From positions 1,922,001 through 1,986,000 of the forward strand of contig NZ_AP014509.1 of NCBI RefSeq assembly GCF_000828655.1: a DNA stretch of 64,000 bases. Reading direction: 5' to 3'. Under the pieces are notes generated by a model, which saw only the letters and a program-made list of their open reading frames with translations, made no database searches and was not told the DNA's origin. The translations under genes and the position numbers were made by a program. Shown here in pieces: positions 36,106 through 46,541 of this stretch; position 1 is the first letter of the stretch; the number at the start of each line of letters is the position of its first letter. The DNA is from Thermotoga caldifontis AZM44c09 (GTDB lineage: Bacteria; Thermotogota; Thermotogae; Thermotogales; DSM-5069).

Positions 36106-37424
36106 ATTATCTCCAGATGCTCGAATACCTTTACAAAGAAAGACCTTCAGGAAAGATCACGCTGGGCCTCGAGAGGATCGCCAGGCTCTGCGAGATGCTT
36201 GGAAATCCTCAGAACAGTTTTCGCAGCGTTCACATCACGGGGACCAACGGAAAGGGATCCGTCACCAAGCTCTTGAGTAACCTGATGATAGAACACGGTT
36301 TTCAAACTGGCGGTTATTACTCACCACACCTTTCAACGTTCAAAGAGAGAATCCTCGTGAACGAAAGGTTCGTGCCTGACGAGCTGTACTCAGAATGCTT
36401 CGAGCGGGTACAGAGGTTCGCCCGGATCATGGACGAGGAGGGGGAGACGAACAAACCCAGTTTCTTCGAATTCACAACGGCGATGGCGTTCTGCATCTTC
36501 CAGAGGTTGAACGTTAGAACGGCCGCAATAGAAGTTGGTCTCGGTGGAAGGTTCGACGCGACGAACGTTTTGAAGAGCGATGTGGCCGTCATAGTCACGG
36601 TGGATTACGATCACATGCACATCCTCGGTGACACTCTGGAGAAGATCGCTTTCGAGAAAGCTGGCATCGTGAAAGATTCGATCCCGACGGTGTGTGGTGA
36701 GACCAAACCAGGACCAGTCGAAGTGATCAAGAACGTTTGCAGAGAAAAACACAGCAAGCTTCATCTTTTCGGTGTAGACTTCACTTTCGAGAACACCGAA
36801 ATGAAGCTCAACGAGAACAGATTCGATTTCAAAGGTTTGAAAGACTTCAGAGCCCTCGAACTGACGCTCAACGGTGAGCACCAGTTTCTGAACGCCGCGG
36901 TGGCACTCCAGGCGTTTTTGCTGTTCGCCGAAAGGGTCGGTTTCGAGGTCAAGGAAGCTGCCGTTCGGAGGGCACTGAAGAAGACGACCCATCCTGGGAG
37001 GTTCGAAGTCATCGAAGGAAAGCCGAGGTACATTTTCGACGGGGCACACAACGCGCCGGCCGCGGCGAGTCTGAAAAAGACCATCGAAACGTACTTGAAA
37101 GGTGAAAAGCTTGCAGGACTCGTCGGTGTACTGGACGATAAAGACAAGGTCGGGGTGCTCTCACGGCTCGGACCACTGTTCGAAAGGCTGATTGTAACGC
37201 GCGTGATCTCTCACCGCTCTGTGAAACCTGAAGAAACTTACGAGATAGCGAAACAGTTCAACAGGAACGTCTCGTTCGAACCGGATCCCATCAAAGCCAT
37301 AGAGACGCTAAAGCAGGAGGGCTGGCCGACGATAATAATAACAGGTTCGCTGTACCTCGTCGGGTACATAAGGGACTACGTTCTGGACGGAAAACTGGAA
37401 CCAGAATGGTCGATCGTGAGGTGA
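36102..37424 (+). CDS. folC: Folylpolyglutamate synthase / dihydrofolate synthase
   Basis: Mur-ligase-type enzyme adding glutamate to folates, 440 residues. P-loop HITGTNGKGSVTKL (near 45-58), FFEFTTAMAF, VGLGGRFDATNV, and the second-domain HPGRFEVIEGKPRYIFDGAHNAPAA (near 300-325). ATG overlaps the valS stop (ATGA) with GGAGG upstream. valS-folC-ruvA is a tight run. Supports the folate pool used by the glycine cleavage system. Confidence 0.96.
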
Positions 37425-37430
37425 GCCCTC

Positions 37431-37997
37431 TTGCTGAGGGCCGTTCAGGGTCGGGTAGAGGCAATAAAAGGTAACTCCGTGTTGTTGAGCGTCTCAGGTT
37501 TCGTCCTTCAAATCCTCTGCGACCAGAAAACCTTAGAAGCTTTGAGAATCGGTGAGGACGTCAAACTACACACACATCTCGAATTCAACCAAGATGGGTT
37601 CACGCTCTACGGATTTTTCGAAGAAGAACAGCTCGAAATCTTCGAAAAAGTTACCAAAGTTTCGAAGATCGGTCACAGGACGGCTCTGAAGATCCTTTCT
37701 TCTCTCGAACCTGAGGAATTCGTCTACATGATCAAGAACAATGATGTGGAAAGGCTCTCGCAGGTGCCTGGTATCGGTCGAAAGACGGCAGAAAGGCTCG
37801 TATCGGAGCTGAAGGATGAAGAGTTCTCCATCGTGCCGAGCATGAACAGAGAATATCTGGATGCGATCGAAGCTTTGACGGTGCTCGGCTTTTCGAAATC
37901 AGACTCGCGAGATGCGGTGAGAAAGGTTTTCAAACCGCACATGAACGCGGAACAGATAGTGAAAGAAGCTCTAAGGTTACTCTCCAAGAAGGTGTGA
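37431..37997 (+). CDS. ruvA: Holliday junction helicase subunit RuvA
   Basis: Tetrameric DNA-binding subunit of RuvAB, 188 residues. OB-fold domain 1-62 (VQGRVEAIKGNSVLLSVSGF), tandem helix-hairpin-helix (KIGHRTALKILSSL; QVPGIGRKTAERLVSELK), and C-terminal RuvB-contact domain (DAIEALTVLGFSKSDSRDAVRKV). TTG start with GGTGAG six bases upstream. The first hairpin reads KIGHRTA rather than the common GVGPKTA. Confidence 0.95.
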   Translation: MLRAVQGRVEAIKGNSVLLSVSGFVLQILCDQKTLEALRIGEDVKLHTHLEFNQDGFTLYGFFEEEQLEIFEKVTKVSKIGHRTALKILSSLEPEEFVYMIKNNDVERLSQVPGIGRKTAERLVSELKDEEFSIVPSMNREYLDAIEALTVLGFSKSDSRDAVRKVFKPHMNAEQIVKEALRLLSKKV

Positions 37998-38479
37998 GCG
38001 TGCTCGAGTCTGTGTCGAACCCGACGCTCGGTTACAGACTCGATCCTGGAGAGCTCGGTCTGTGGAACAGTGCTTCGGCTGGGCGAAGCATTCTGCGCGT
38101 GCTCACACAGGAGATCAGTAACTGGCTGTACTTCAAGAGGAAGGTCGAGCGGGAAGGCGGAGTGATAATACAGGGTGGCATCAGCCTCGATCTCAGAAAG
38201 AGAGGATCCTTCCTCGCAGCAGTAGCCGGCAGAACGACGGTGTGGGTGTACTATCCTGGAGAGAAAACGCAGGCCAACTTGGCTACGGAACAGCAGTACA
38301 AGCAACAGATACAGGAGAGGATCAGGGAACTCGAAAGCCAGCTGAATTTTGCCACACCGGAGGAAAGGGAAAAGCTGGAGCAACAGATTCAGCTTCTGAG
38401 GATGGCCATGAATCTGCCACTCCAGCTCGTTCAGATGCTCCTCGAACCTCTCGGATTACTCTTCAACGCGACCGCCTGA
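37994..38479 (+). CDS. Uncharacterised protein with C-terminal coiled coil
   Basis: 161 residues, not recognised. The GTG start overlaps the ruvA stop (GTGA), so it is translated with ruvA. Residues 1-90 look globular (LGYRLDPGELGLWNSASAGRS; VIIQGGISLDLRKRGSFLAAVAGRTTVWVYYPG). Residues 92-135 form a strongly charged helix (EQQYKQQIQERIRELESQ; ATPEEREKLEQQIQLL), and the end is hydrophobic (LPLQLVQMLLEPLGLLF). No signal peptide. Its 3' end overlaps the HD-GYP gene on the other strand by 24 bases. Confidence 0.75.
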   Translation: MSVLESVSNPTLGYRLDPGELGLWNSASAGRSILRVLTQEISNWLYFKRKVEREGGVIIQGGISLDLRKRGSFLAAVAGRTTVWVYYPGEKTQANLATEQQYKQQIQERIRELESQLNFATPEEREKLEQQIQLLRMAMNLPLQLVQMLLEPLGLLFNATA

Positions 38480-39331
38480 AAGTTTCTTTTCCATCACCCT
38501 CACGAAAACTTCAACCAACTCCGGATCGAACATCTTACCGCTCTGATTTTTCACCATCTCGAGGGCTTCAACCTCCGTCTTTGGTCCAGTACCCCACTCG
38601 GATGTGACGAAGTGCGTGAGCTCGTCGAAATAATCACAGATCGCTATGATCCTGGCGAAGAGTGGTATCTCTTCACCTCTCAACCCATCCGGATAACCTT
38701 TTCCGTCCCACCTTTCGTGGTGAGATCTCACGGCAGGCACGACATCCCACAAGTATTCGATGGAAGACAGATAAACCGCTCCCATCACAGTGTGGTCCTG
38801 CGGCATATTCTCGAAGATCCTGATCCTCGTGGGAGTGTACATCATCAACTGTTCTATGCCTATCTTTCCTACGTCGTGAAGCATCGCACACTCTTTCAAC
38901 AGAGTTTTCTGCTTTTCATCCAGTCCGAGCTCTTCAGCCATCTCGAGACACAAACGTGCCACTCTCTGTGAATGACTGAACCCTTCCTTGTCCTCCGTCT
39001 CCATCAGGACAACCATCGCCTGCAGTATGCCGCTGATCACTCTCCGAGCGAGTCTGTAACTGGTCAGCGAGGCTTTAGAGTCTTCCCTGTCAACGTAAGA
39101 TTTCACGAACGCCCAGATCGAATCGTAACTGCCAGGCTCGTTCACGAATCTGGCTACCAGCTTTCCAGCATCGTACAGTTCCACAGATTCCTTCTTTACG
39201 ACCAGCTGCGGCGATAGGCCTTCTTTCAAAGAATCGGTGATGAACAGAGTGGAAGTTGGTTCTTCTGCCAAACACAACCTTTCAAAGCGTTCACTCAACG
39301 CATCTTTCTCCTTGAGAATTCTACACACCAT
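38456..39331 (-). CDS. HD-GYP domain phosphohydrolase
   Basis: 291 residues. The C-terminal half is an HD-GYP domain: SHSQRVARLCLEMAEELGL (near 122), MLHDVGKIGI (near 150), HHERWDGKGYPDGLRGEEIPLFARIIAICDYFD (near 205-237). Such domains hydrolyse cyclic di-GMP or related dinucleotides. The N-terminal 100 residues are of unknown type. The GYP triad is GKGYPDG as expected, so activity is likely. Starts 3 bases before the thrS end; same strand as thrS and perhaps read from its promoter. Confidence 0.92.
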   Translation of the reverse strand: MVCRILKEKDALSERFERLCLAEEPTSTLFITDSLKEGLSPQLVVKKESVELYDAGKLVARFVNEPGSYDSIWAFVKSYVDREDSKASLTSYRLARRVISGILQAMVVLMETEDKEGFSHSQRVARLCLEMAEELGLDEKQKTLLKECAMLHDVGKIGIEQLMMYTPTRIRIFENMPQDHTVMGAVYLSSIEYLWDVVPAVRSHHERWDGKGYPDGLRGEEIPLFARIIAICDYFDELTHFVTSEWGTGPKTEVEALEMVKNQSGKMFDPELVEVFVRVMEKKLSGGRVEE

Positions 39332-39334
39332 CCT

Positions 39335-41251
39335 TCATCCCTCTAACAAATTCTTCAATGAACGAGTCTTTATTTCCTCAACAATAATACTCAAAACTTG
39401 ATCGACATGCTTGGGCCCGAGATCTGTTCCTTTCCTCGTCCTCACGGAGACCTTGTTCTCGTTCATTTCCCTGTCACCAACGATGAACATGTAGGGTATC
39501 TTCATCGTCTGCGCTTCTCTCACCCTGTAAGACAGAGTTTCATGACGCGCGTCGAGCTTGATTCTAACACCGCTGTTTGAAAATTTCTCAACGATCTTTT
39601 CTGCATAATGTGTGTGACGATCAGAAATCGGTAGCACCACGACCTGCGTCGGAGCGAGCCAGGTGGGGAATGCACCGGCGAAATGCTCTATGAGTATTCC
39701 CAAAAACCTTTCCAAGCTTCCGTACTTGGCCGTGTGTATCATCACGGGCCGAACCTGTGAACCATCCGAATCGACGTAGTAGAGGTCGAACCTCTGCGGC
39801 ATGAGAAAGTCCAGCTGTACCGTCGCACACTGCCAGGTCCTGCCTATGGAATCCTTCACGTGAAAGTCGATCTTGGGACCGTAGAAAGCCCCTTCGCCCT
39901 CTTTTATCGTGTAAGGTAACTTGATGGAGTCCAGCGCATTTTTCAGCGACTCCGTGGCCATGTTCCATGTTTCCACGTCACCCATGTGGTTCTCCGGCAT
40001 GGTGCTCAGCTCGACGGAGTATTCAAAACCGAACTGTGCGTAAATTCTTTCGATGAGTCTTATGATGCCGACGATCTCTTTTTCTATCTGGTCTATCCTG
40101 CAGAAGATGTGCGCATCGTCCTGTGTGAAGCTCCTCACGCGCAACAAGCCGTGCAGCACTCCGCTCCTCTCGTACCTGTGGACCCTACCGAACTCGAAGT
40201 ACCGGATCGGCAAATCCCTGTAGGACACAGGCCTGCTCTTGTATATGAGTATGTGGCCTGGACAGTTCATCGGTTTTATGGCGAAGTTCTGATCTTCTTT
40301 CGATGTGAAGTACATGTTTTCCTTGTAGTGATCCCAGTGGCCCGACATCCTCCAGAGTTTTTCACTCATCACCAGAGGTGTCATGACCTCCTGATACCCG
40401 CTTGCCAGATGCAGCTCCCTCGAAAAATCCATTAGCTCGCGCAGGATGATCGTTCCAGCGGGTGTGAAGATGGGCATACCGGGCGCGTTCTCGTGATCTA
40501 TGAAGAATATACCGAGTGCGGGCCCAAGTTTTCTGTGGTCTCTCCGCTTGGCTTCCTCGATCATCTCGATGTATCTGTTCAACTCGTTCTCGTTCGCAAA
40601 GGCTGTTCCGTAAATCCTCTGGAGCATCGGGTTGCGCTCATCACCCCTCCAGTACGCCCCAGAGAGCGAGAGCAACTTGAAATGCTTCACCATTCCGGTG
40701 GAAGGAAGGTGTGGACCTCTGCACAGATCGACGAACTCTCCCTGCTTGTAGAACGTCACGGTCTCTTCCTGCATCTCGCTCAGCAACTCCACCTTGTATT
40801 TCTGACCTCTGCTCTTCATGAACTGGATGGCTTCATCCCTCTTCATCGTGAAACGCTCTATCGTAAGGTCTTCTTCGATGATCTTTCTCATCTCCTCTTC
40901 GATCCTTGGAAGGTCTTCTTCCACGATCCTGCCATCGACGATCTCGAAATCGTAGTAGAAACCGTTCTCGATGACCGGGCCTATGCCGAGCAGGACTCTG
41001 TTTTCACCGAAGATCCTCATCACCGCCTGGGCCATTATGTGTGACATGGTGTGGCGGTACACCTGGGGAGCCACAGGGTGATCGAGCGTGACGAACTCTA
41101 TCTGTCCAGAAACGACTTCGTCCCGAACGTCGATCAGCTTCCCATCGAGCAGTGCCGCTATAACTCCGCTGTATTTCATTCTCTCCGCGAGGGCCTTCAC
41201 AGAGATCGGAGCCTCAAGCTTCACCTCTCCTGTGTTTTTCACGATCAGCAT
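39335..41251 (-). CDS. thrS: Threonyl-tRNA synthetase
   Basis: Class II synthetase, 638 residues. TGS domain 1-60; editing domain with [11 protein letters not shown] (HxxxH near 67) and [10 protein letters not shown]; class II motif 1 region; motif 2 [31 protein letters not shown]; zinc ligands Cys in KPMNCPGH and the two His; motif 3; anticodon domain from [19 protein letters not shown] at 41251 preceded by GAGGAGGTG. Only 28 bases before the divergent gap, so no T-box. Confidence 0.97.
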   Translation of the reverse strand: MLIVKNTGEVKLEAPISVKALAERMKYSGVIAALLDGKLIDVRDEVVSGQIEFVTLDHPVAPQVYRHTMSHIMAQAVMRIFGENRVLLGIGPVIENGFYYDFEIVDGRIVEEDLPRIEEEMRKIIEEDLTIERFTMKRDEAIQFMKSRGQKYKVELLSEMQEETVTFYKQGEFVDLCRGPHLPSTGMVKHFKLLSLSGAYWRGDERNPMLQRIYGTAFANENELNRYIEMIEEAKRRDHRKLGPALGIFFIDHENAPGMPIFTPAGTIILRELMDFSRELHLASGYQEVMTPLVMSEKLWRMSGHWDHYKENMYFTSKEDQNFAIKPMNCPGHILIYKSRPVSYRDLPIRYFEFGRVHRYERSGVLHGLLRVRSFTQDDAHIFCRIDQIEKEIVGIIRLIERIYAQFGFEYSVELSTMPENHMGDVETWNMATESLKNALDSIKLPYTIKEGEGAFYGPKIDFHVKDSIGRTWQCATVQLDFLMPQRFDLYYVDSDGSQVRPVMIHTAKYGSLERFLGILIEHFAGAFPTWLAPTQVVVLPISDRHTHYAEKIVEKFSNSGVRIKLDARHETLSYRVREAQTMKIPYMFIVGDREMNENKVSVRTRKGTDLGPKHVDQVLSIIVEEIKTRSLKNLLEG

Positions 41252-41332
41252 CCCAACACCTCCTCTTTTAGATCAATAGTACCACATAGGTGTATCATAA
41301 TTGTTGAAGTGAAGAGTGGGGAGCTGGTGCGA

Positions 41333-42460
41333 TTGAGAATAAAAGTGAAACGGTTGTTCACCCCAATCAGAGAGCTTCAGGATGTTTCTATCACTGTGGA
41401 AAACAGCAAAATCGTCGCGATAGAAAAAACTAAGCTTCACGCTGATCGATACTATCCGATAGTTGTACCCGCGTTCGTGGACAGTCACACACACGGTGCT
41501 GCGGGCATAGACGTGATGAACGCGAGCTTCGAAGAATTTTTGAAGCTCTCCTCCTTTTACGCCCAGCACGGTGTGGGACGTTTTTTTCCAACGACCGTGT
41601 CTGACACCTTCGAAAACATTGCACGCGTGGCAGAAAAGGTCAAGAAGGCGATGCAGATCAAAACTCCAGCTGCAAAGATCGCAGGCCTGTACATCGAAGG
41701 ACCGTACCTCAGTCCCGGCAAACGCGGTGCTCACAGACGAGAACTTTTGAAAGAACCGGACCCCGACGAACTGGAAAAATTCCTCTCTCGGTACGGCGAC
41801 ATCGTGAAGGTGTTCGCCATAGCGCCGGAACTGAAGGGTGCGGAGCGAGTCATCAAGCTCTTGCGGAGGCGTGGAATAATCGTGAGCATCGCGCACACGA
41901 ACGCCACCTTCAACGAAACACTCGACGCCATAAAAGCCGGGGCAACCAGGGCGACGCACGTGTTCAACGCGATGAGGGAGTTCAACCACAGAGAGCCCGG
42001 TGTGGTTGGGGCCGTTCTGACGAACAAACGAGTCTATTGTGAGATCATATGTGATCTGGTTCATCTCCATCCAGCGACGGTTCAGATCGTTACGAAAACG
42101 AAGGGACCTTTCAAAACTCTCCTGATCACCGATTCGATGTCCGCCACGGGACTCGACGATGGGGTGTACGAGCTCGGTCAGATGAAGGTCGAGGTCAAAC
42201 ATGGTGTAGCGAAGCTTTATGGTCAGGAGACACTCGCCGGTAGCACGCTCACCATGGATCGGGCCGTCAAAAATCTCGTCTTCGAACTCGGTGTGCCCCT
42301 GAGATCTGCGTTCATCATGTCGAGCTTTACACCTTCCAGGGCGAGTGGTATCGAACCGAACCTGCTCGAAGAAGGTACGATGGCGGACTTCGTCGCACTG
42401 GACGAAGAACTGAACCTGCTGGCAGTTTACATCGATGGTCAGCTGGTTCACGGAGTTTGA
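41333..42460 (+). CDS. nagA: N-acetylglucosamine-6-phosphate deacetylase
   Basis: Amidohydrolase converting GlcNAc-6-P to glucosamine-6-P plus acetate, 375 residues. Metal and substrate marks: VPAFVDSHTHGAAGIDVM (near 48), GLYIEGPYLSPGKRGAH (near 120, with the metal-binding Glu), VSIAHTNATF, ATHVFNAMREFNHREPG, and the catalytic Asp in LITDSMSATG (near 262). TTG at 41333 lies nine bases after GGGGAG; GTG at 41327 is the alternative. Divergent from thrS; no nagB or transporter beside it. Confidence 0.92.
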   Translation: MRIKVKRLFTPIRELQDVSITVENSKIVAIEKTKLHADRYYPIVVPAFVDSHTHGAAGIDVMNASFEEFLKLSSFYAQHGVGRFFPTTVSDTFENIARVAEKVKKAMQIKTPAAKIAGLYIEGPYLSPGKRGAHRRELLKEPDPDELEKFLSRYGDIVKVFAIAPELKGAERVIKLLRRRGIIVSIAHTNATFNETLDAIKAGATRATHVFNAMREFNHREPGVVGAVLTNKRVYCEIICDLVHLHPATVQIVTKTKGPFKTLLITDSMSATGLDDGVYELGQMKVEVKHGVAKLYGQETLAGSTLTMDRAVKNLVFELGVPLRSAFIMSSFTPSRASGIEPNLLEEGTMADFVALDEELNLLAVYIDGQLVHGV

Positions 42461-42476
42461 TCGAGGGGGCAGGGCG

Positions 42477-45400
42477 ATGAAACTCAAAAGCATGTTCCTG
42501 CACGGGTTCAAATCTTTCGCCAGACCGACACGACTGAACTTTTCAGAAGGCGTCACCGCGATAGTCGGTCCCAACGGAGGGGGAAAGTCGAACATCGTCG
42601 ATGCGATCCGCTGGGTCTTCGGTGAACAGTCGATGAAACAGCTCCGCGCGGAGGAAAAGTTCGACATCATCTTCGCAGGTTCCAGCACCACCCCTGCCAG
42701 CTCGTCCGCCTACGTTGAGCTGACCTTCGAACACGATGGTGACACTTTCACCGTCGCACGTTCACTCTCCTCTGATGGGAAGAACGTTTACATGCTCAAC
42801 GGTGAACCGGTACGTTTGAAAGACATCCACGAAAGGTTCGCTGGCACGGGGGTGGGCAAGGAGCTCTATTCCATAGTCGGTCAGGGACAGATAGAGAGAA
42901 TCACCAACGCGACGCCCGAGGAGATGAGGGCCCTTCTCGAGGAAGCGGCTGGAACTTCCTTCTACAGGGAGAAGAAGAGAGAGGCCCTGCAGAGACTCGA
43001 AAACGTCTCCAGCAACCTGACGCGCATACAGGATCTTCTGGTAGAGCTTGACAGACAAAGAAAATCGCTCTATCTGAAAGCGAAAAGGGCGGAACGGTAC
43101 AAAGAATACTCGGAAAGGCTCGAAGAAGTGAGAAAGTTCTTCTTCGGAAACGTTCTGAAGAGGGATTTAAGAAGGTTGGAAAACCTTGAGGCGCAGTTCG
43201 CCGAGAACCAGGAAAAGATCAACCAGGTGCAGAAAAGGCTCATAGAACTCGAATCTCAATGGTCATCGATCAAAGAAGAATTCGCAGAGGTTGATAAAGG
43301 TATAGAAGCTTTCACCAACCTGCTCGAGGACTACAAGAAACGTCAAGCTGCCCTCAGCGAGATGAGGGAGATTTACAGCAAAAAGCTGAACGAAATGGAA
43401 AACCGGTACGTTGAACTCACAACGAAGGTCTATCTGATAGACGAGCAGGTGTCACAGTTGAAGAAGAGAAAAGATGAACTCAGTCTCATCTTCAAAGCCC
43501 TGCTCGAAGAGGTGAATCAGAAAGAAGAACAGCTCAGAGAGGTGGAGGCGATCAGGCAGGAAATACTGTCCAGATACTCGGAAAAGGAAAAGAACGCGTT
43601 GCTCTTGAGAGAACAGCTCGCCGGTGTCGAAAAGAAAAAGATCGCTCTGGAGAACGAGCTGACCAAACTCGACGAGACCATGGAAGATCTCAGAAAGAGG
43701 CTCTCCATGTTGCAGACACAGCTTGCGGCGAAGATAGAACGTTTGAACGCACTTCAGTACGAACTTTCCACCCTGTTTGAAAAATCAAGCAAGGCGAGCG
43801 ATCGCAAGAACAAACTTTCCGAGGAGCTCAAACAGATCGAGTTACGAACCAGCGAATTGAAGACCAGACGGGAACAGCTGGTTGCGGACCTTGAAGAAAT
43901 TCGCAGGAACCTGAGATACCTGGACGAAGAAGAGAGAAGACTGCGCAATTTGATCGCCAGTTACGAGGGCTATTCCCGAGCGGTGAGAGCCATCTTTGCG
44001 AAGAAAGCCGAGGGGGAATTTCCCAACGTTCATGATGTGGTCGGAAACCTGCTCAGCTTCCAGCTCGAACACGCGAAGGCGATAGAAGCACTGCTGGGTG
44101 GGGCTGTACAACACGTTGTGGTCGAAACTGCGGAAGACGCTCAGAGAATCATAGAGTGGCTCAAGAACGAAAAGATCGGTCGCGTGACGTTCCTTCCTCT
44201 GGATCTGATAGAACCGCAATTCACGAGAATGAGAGAGGCGGAAAACCATCCCGGTTTCGTGGGTTACGCCGCACAGCTGGTGAAAGTCTCTCCACAGTTT
44301 TCGTCCCTGCCGAGTTACCTGTTCGGAAGCGACATAATCGTGAAAAAACTGGAAGACGCGATAGATATGAAACGAAAGTACAGGCTGAGATGCAGGGTCG
44401 CCACGCTCGACGGAGAACTCGTTGGACCACACGGTTCCATAACGGGCGGCGAATCTTCACTCGACAGGTCCGATTCTCTCATCGTGAGGAAGGCCAGGCT
44501 CGGCGAGATAGCAGCGCAGAGGATGCAGTTAGCGTCGAGCGAAAAACGGATAGACTCGGAGTTGAAAGAAGTGGAAAGGGAACTGGAAGAGCTCAAAAAG
44601 CATCATGAACTCGTCGAGAGGGAGCTCGTGGAAGTCATGACACAGGACAGTCTGACGAAGAGGATGATAGAGGAACTGTCCAGGAGTTTCGAAGATGTGA
44701 AGAAGGAACTCGATTCGCTCCAGCAGCTGGAAAGGGAATACAAGAGCCGTTCTGAGGGATTGAAACTCAGAAAACAGGAAGTTCTGAACCAGCTGGACGA
44801 ACTGCGTCTTCAAGAAGAAAAACTACATGAAAGCATCGAAGGCTTCGACAAAGAACTGCAGCTCGAGAAGCAGTCGCTCGATGAGATCTCCACAAGGTAT
44901 TTCGATCTGAAAGCGGAACTCACAGGAGCCTTGGAGAAGAAGCTGCACTACGAATCTGAACTGGAGAGGATAAAGAACCAGACGGAGAAACTGGCTGAAG
45001 AAAAGCTGAACCTGCAGAGGCAGAGCGTTGAACTCGAGACACAGATAGAAAAGATCAAAGTTGAGCTTCTGGAGAACGCAAAGGAACTCGAATCGATACG
45101 CAAAGAGACCGAAGAGCTCTTTGAGACCATGAGGATGCAGAGGATGGACAAGGATCAAAAACTCGCCCAGCTGAACGATATAGAAATGAGGATGAACGAA
45201 CTCAAGGAAGAAAGGGAAAGGCTCAGAGAAAACGCTCACCATTTAGAATTGCTCGTTCAGGAAGTTAAAAACCGTATAGAGCAACATCTGAAGGAGATCG
45301 ACATGGAATCTGCGCAGAAAGTGGAAGAATTGAGCGAAGAGGTTCTCGAATCGCTGAAAAACGAGATGGAGGATCTCCAGAACAAGATAAAGTACCTCGG

Positions 45401-46028
45401 TCCGGTCGATCTGACCGCCATCGAGGAGTACAACGAGATCGAAAGAAGGTACGAAGAACTGCTGGTGGAGAAAAAAGACCTTGAGGATTCCAAGAGAAAG
45501 ATCGAGGAGCTCATAGAAAAAACCGATGAAGAGGCACGGAAGAGGTTCCTGGACGTGTACGAGCAGGTCAACGCGGCCTTCTCTCGCTACATCTCGCAGC
45601 TCTTCCCGGGAGCCGAGGGAGAAATCAAGCTGGAACCGGGCAAGGACCTGCTCGAGGCGGGCCTCGAGATATCCCTCAAGAAACCTGGAAAGAGGGTTCA
45701 GAAATTGCAGCTGCTTTCTGGCGGAGAAAAGTCCCTCGTTGGCATAGCGTTGCTCTTCTCACTCATGGAGGTCAATCCGAGTCCCTTCTACGTACTCGAC
45801 GAGATCGACGCCGCGCTCGACGAGTTCAACGCCGAGAGATTCAAACGCATGCTCACGATAAACAAAGAACGCGCACAGTTCATCGTGATCACGCACAACA
45901 AGGTCGTCATGGAGGCCGCGAGCACGCTCCACGGTATAACTATGGTGGATGGGGTATCGAACGTGGTCCCGGTGGAGCTGGAAACGCTGGCCGTTCGGGA
46001 GGAGACGTATGGAAGAGAAAACACTTGA
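42477..46028 (+). CDS. smc: Chromosome segregation ATPase SMC
   Basis: 1183 residues. Head: Walker A GPNGGGKSN (near 31-39), signature LLSGGEKSLVG and Walker B FYVLDEIDAALDEFNA near the C-terminus. Two long coiled coils flank a hinge around residues 500-670 (VVGNLLSFQLEHAKAIEALLGG; CRVATLDGELVGPHGSITGG). Start at 42477 after AGGGCG; the ORF extension upstream belongs to nagA. DNA-loop condensation motor. The first Walker A serine is Gly (GGGKS), a small change. Confidence 0.97.
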   Translation: MKLKSMFLHGFKSFARPTRLNFSEGVTAIVGPNGGGKSNIVDAIRWVFGEQSMKQLRAEEKFDIIFAGSSTTPASSSAYVELTFEHDGDTFTVARSLSSDGKNVYMLNGEPVRLKDIHERFAGTGVGKELYSIVGQGQIERITNATPEEMRALLEEAAGTSFYREKKREALQRLENVSSNLTRIQDLLVELDRQRKSLYLKAKRAERYKEYSERLEEVRKFFFGNVLKRDLRRLENLEAQFAENQEKINQVQKRLIELESQWSSIKEEFAEVDKGIEAFTNLLEDYKKRQAALSEMREIYSKKLNEMENRYVELTTKVYLIDEQVSQLKKRKDELSLIFKALLEEVNQKEEQLREVEAIRQEILSRYSEKEKNALLLREQLAGVEKKKIALENELTKLDETMEDLRKRLSMLQTQLAAKIERLNALQYELSTLFEKSSKASDRKNKLSEELKQIELRTSELKTRREQLVADLEEIRRNLRYLDEEERRLRNLIASYEGYSRAVRAIFAKKAEGEFPNVHDVVGNLLSFQLEHAKAIEALLGGAVQHVVVETAEDAQRIIEWLKNEKIGRVTFLPLDLIEPQFTRMREAENHPGFVGYAAQLVKVSPQFSSLPSYLFGSDIIVKKLEDAIDMKRKYRLRCRVATLDGELVGPHGSITGGESSLDRSDSLIVRKARLGEIAAQRMQLASSEKRIDSELKEVERELEELKKHHELVERELVEVMTQDSLTKRMIEELSRSFEDVKKELDSLQQLEREYKSRSEGLKLRKQEVLNQLDELRLQEEKLHESIEGFDKELQLEKQSLDEISTRYFDLKAELTGALEKKLHYESELERIKNQTEKLAEEKLNLQRQSVELETQIEKIKVELLENAKELESIRKETEELFETMRMQRMDKDQKLAQLNDIEMRMNELKEERERLRENAHHLELLVQEVKNRIEQHLKEIDMESAQKVEELSEEVLESLKNEMEDLQNKIKYLGPVDLTAIEEYNEIERRYEELLVEKKDLEDSKRKIEELIEKTDEEARKRFLDVYEQVNAAFSRYISQLFPGAEGEIKLEPGKDLLEAGLEISLKKPGKRVQKLQLLSGGEKSLVGIALLFSLMEVNPSPFYVLDEIDAALDEFNAERFKRMLTINKERAQFIVITHNKVVMEAASTLHGITMVDGVSNVVPVELETLAVREETYGRENT

Positions 46029-46536
46029 AAGCAAAACCGTTTTTGCTGGTAGAATCATCACGGTCAAGGTCGATCGTGTGTCGCTGACCAACGGGCGGAC
46101 TTCCTTAAGGGAAGTCGTGCTGCATCCCGGTGCCGTGGCGGTACTTCCGCTCTTCGATAACGGTGACGTGGTCTTGGTGAAACAGTTCAGATATCCTGTG
46201 GGAGAAGTCCTGATCGAGGTACCCGCAGGCAAACTGGATCTGGGTGAGAAACCGGAACAGTGCGCTCTCAGGGAACTTCGCGAGGAGACCGGTATAAATG
46301 CGGGCAAACTTGAGTACGTCGGTTTCTTATATACCAGTCCAGGTTTCTCCAACGAGAGGATACACCTTTACATCGCCGAGGAGCTCAGCCAGCACGAACA
46401 GGATCTCGACGTCGATGAAATCGTCGAAACGATCAGATTACCTCTCAAAGATGCGCTCAGGATGTGTATCGATGGTGAGATAACGGATGCGAAGACGGTG
46501 GCCCTGCTGTCACTGGCATTCTTGAAAAGGGGTTGA
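46009..46536 (+). CDS. NUDIX hydrolase, ADP-ribose pyrophosphatase type
   Basis: 175 residues. NUDIX box GKLDLGEKPEQCALRELREETGI (near 73-95) with the REEL-type RELREETG core, preceded by VVLHPGAVAVLPL and QFRYPVGEVLIEVPAG, typical of ADP-ribose/NDP-sugar pyrophosphatases, and followed by YTSPGFSNERIHLY. ATG at 46009 overlaps the smc end by 20 bases, with GGGAGGAG upstream. Confidence 0.93.
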   Translation: MEEKTLESKTVFAGRIITVKVDRVSLTNGRTSLREVVLHPGAVAVLPLFDNGDVVLVKQFRYPVGEVLIEVPAGKLDLGEKPEQCALRELREETGINAGKLEYVGFLYTSPGFSNERIHLYIAEELSQHEQDLDVDEIVETIRLPLKDALRMCIDGEITDAKTVALLSLAFLKRG

Positions 46537-46541
46537 AGAGC

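Noticed and set aside
41252-41332. T-box leader for thrS (and likewise for valS)
   Set aside because: The gaps are 81 and 46 bases; no specifier loop, T-box sequence or terminator is present.
41273-42691. 472-codon minus-strand frame over nagA and the start of smc
   Set aside because: It spans two clear plus-strand genes and has no recognisable domain.
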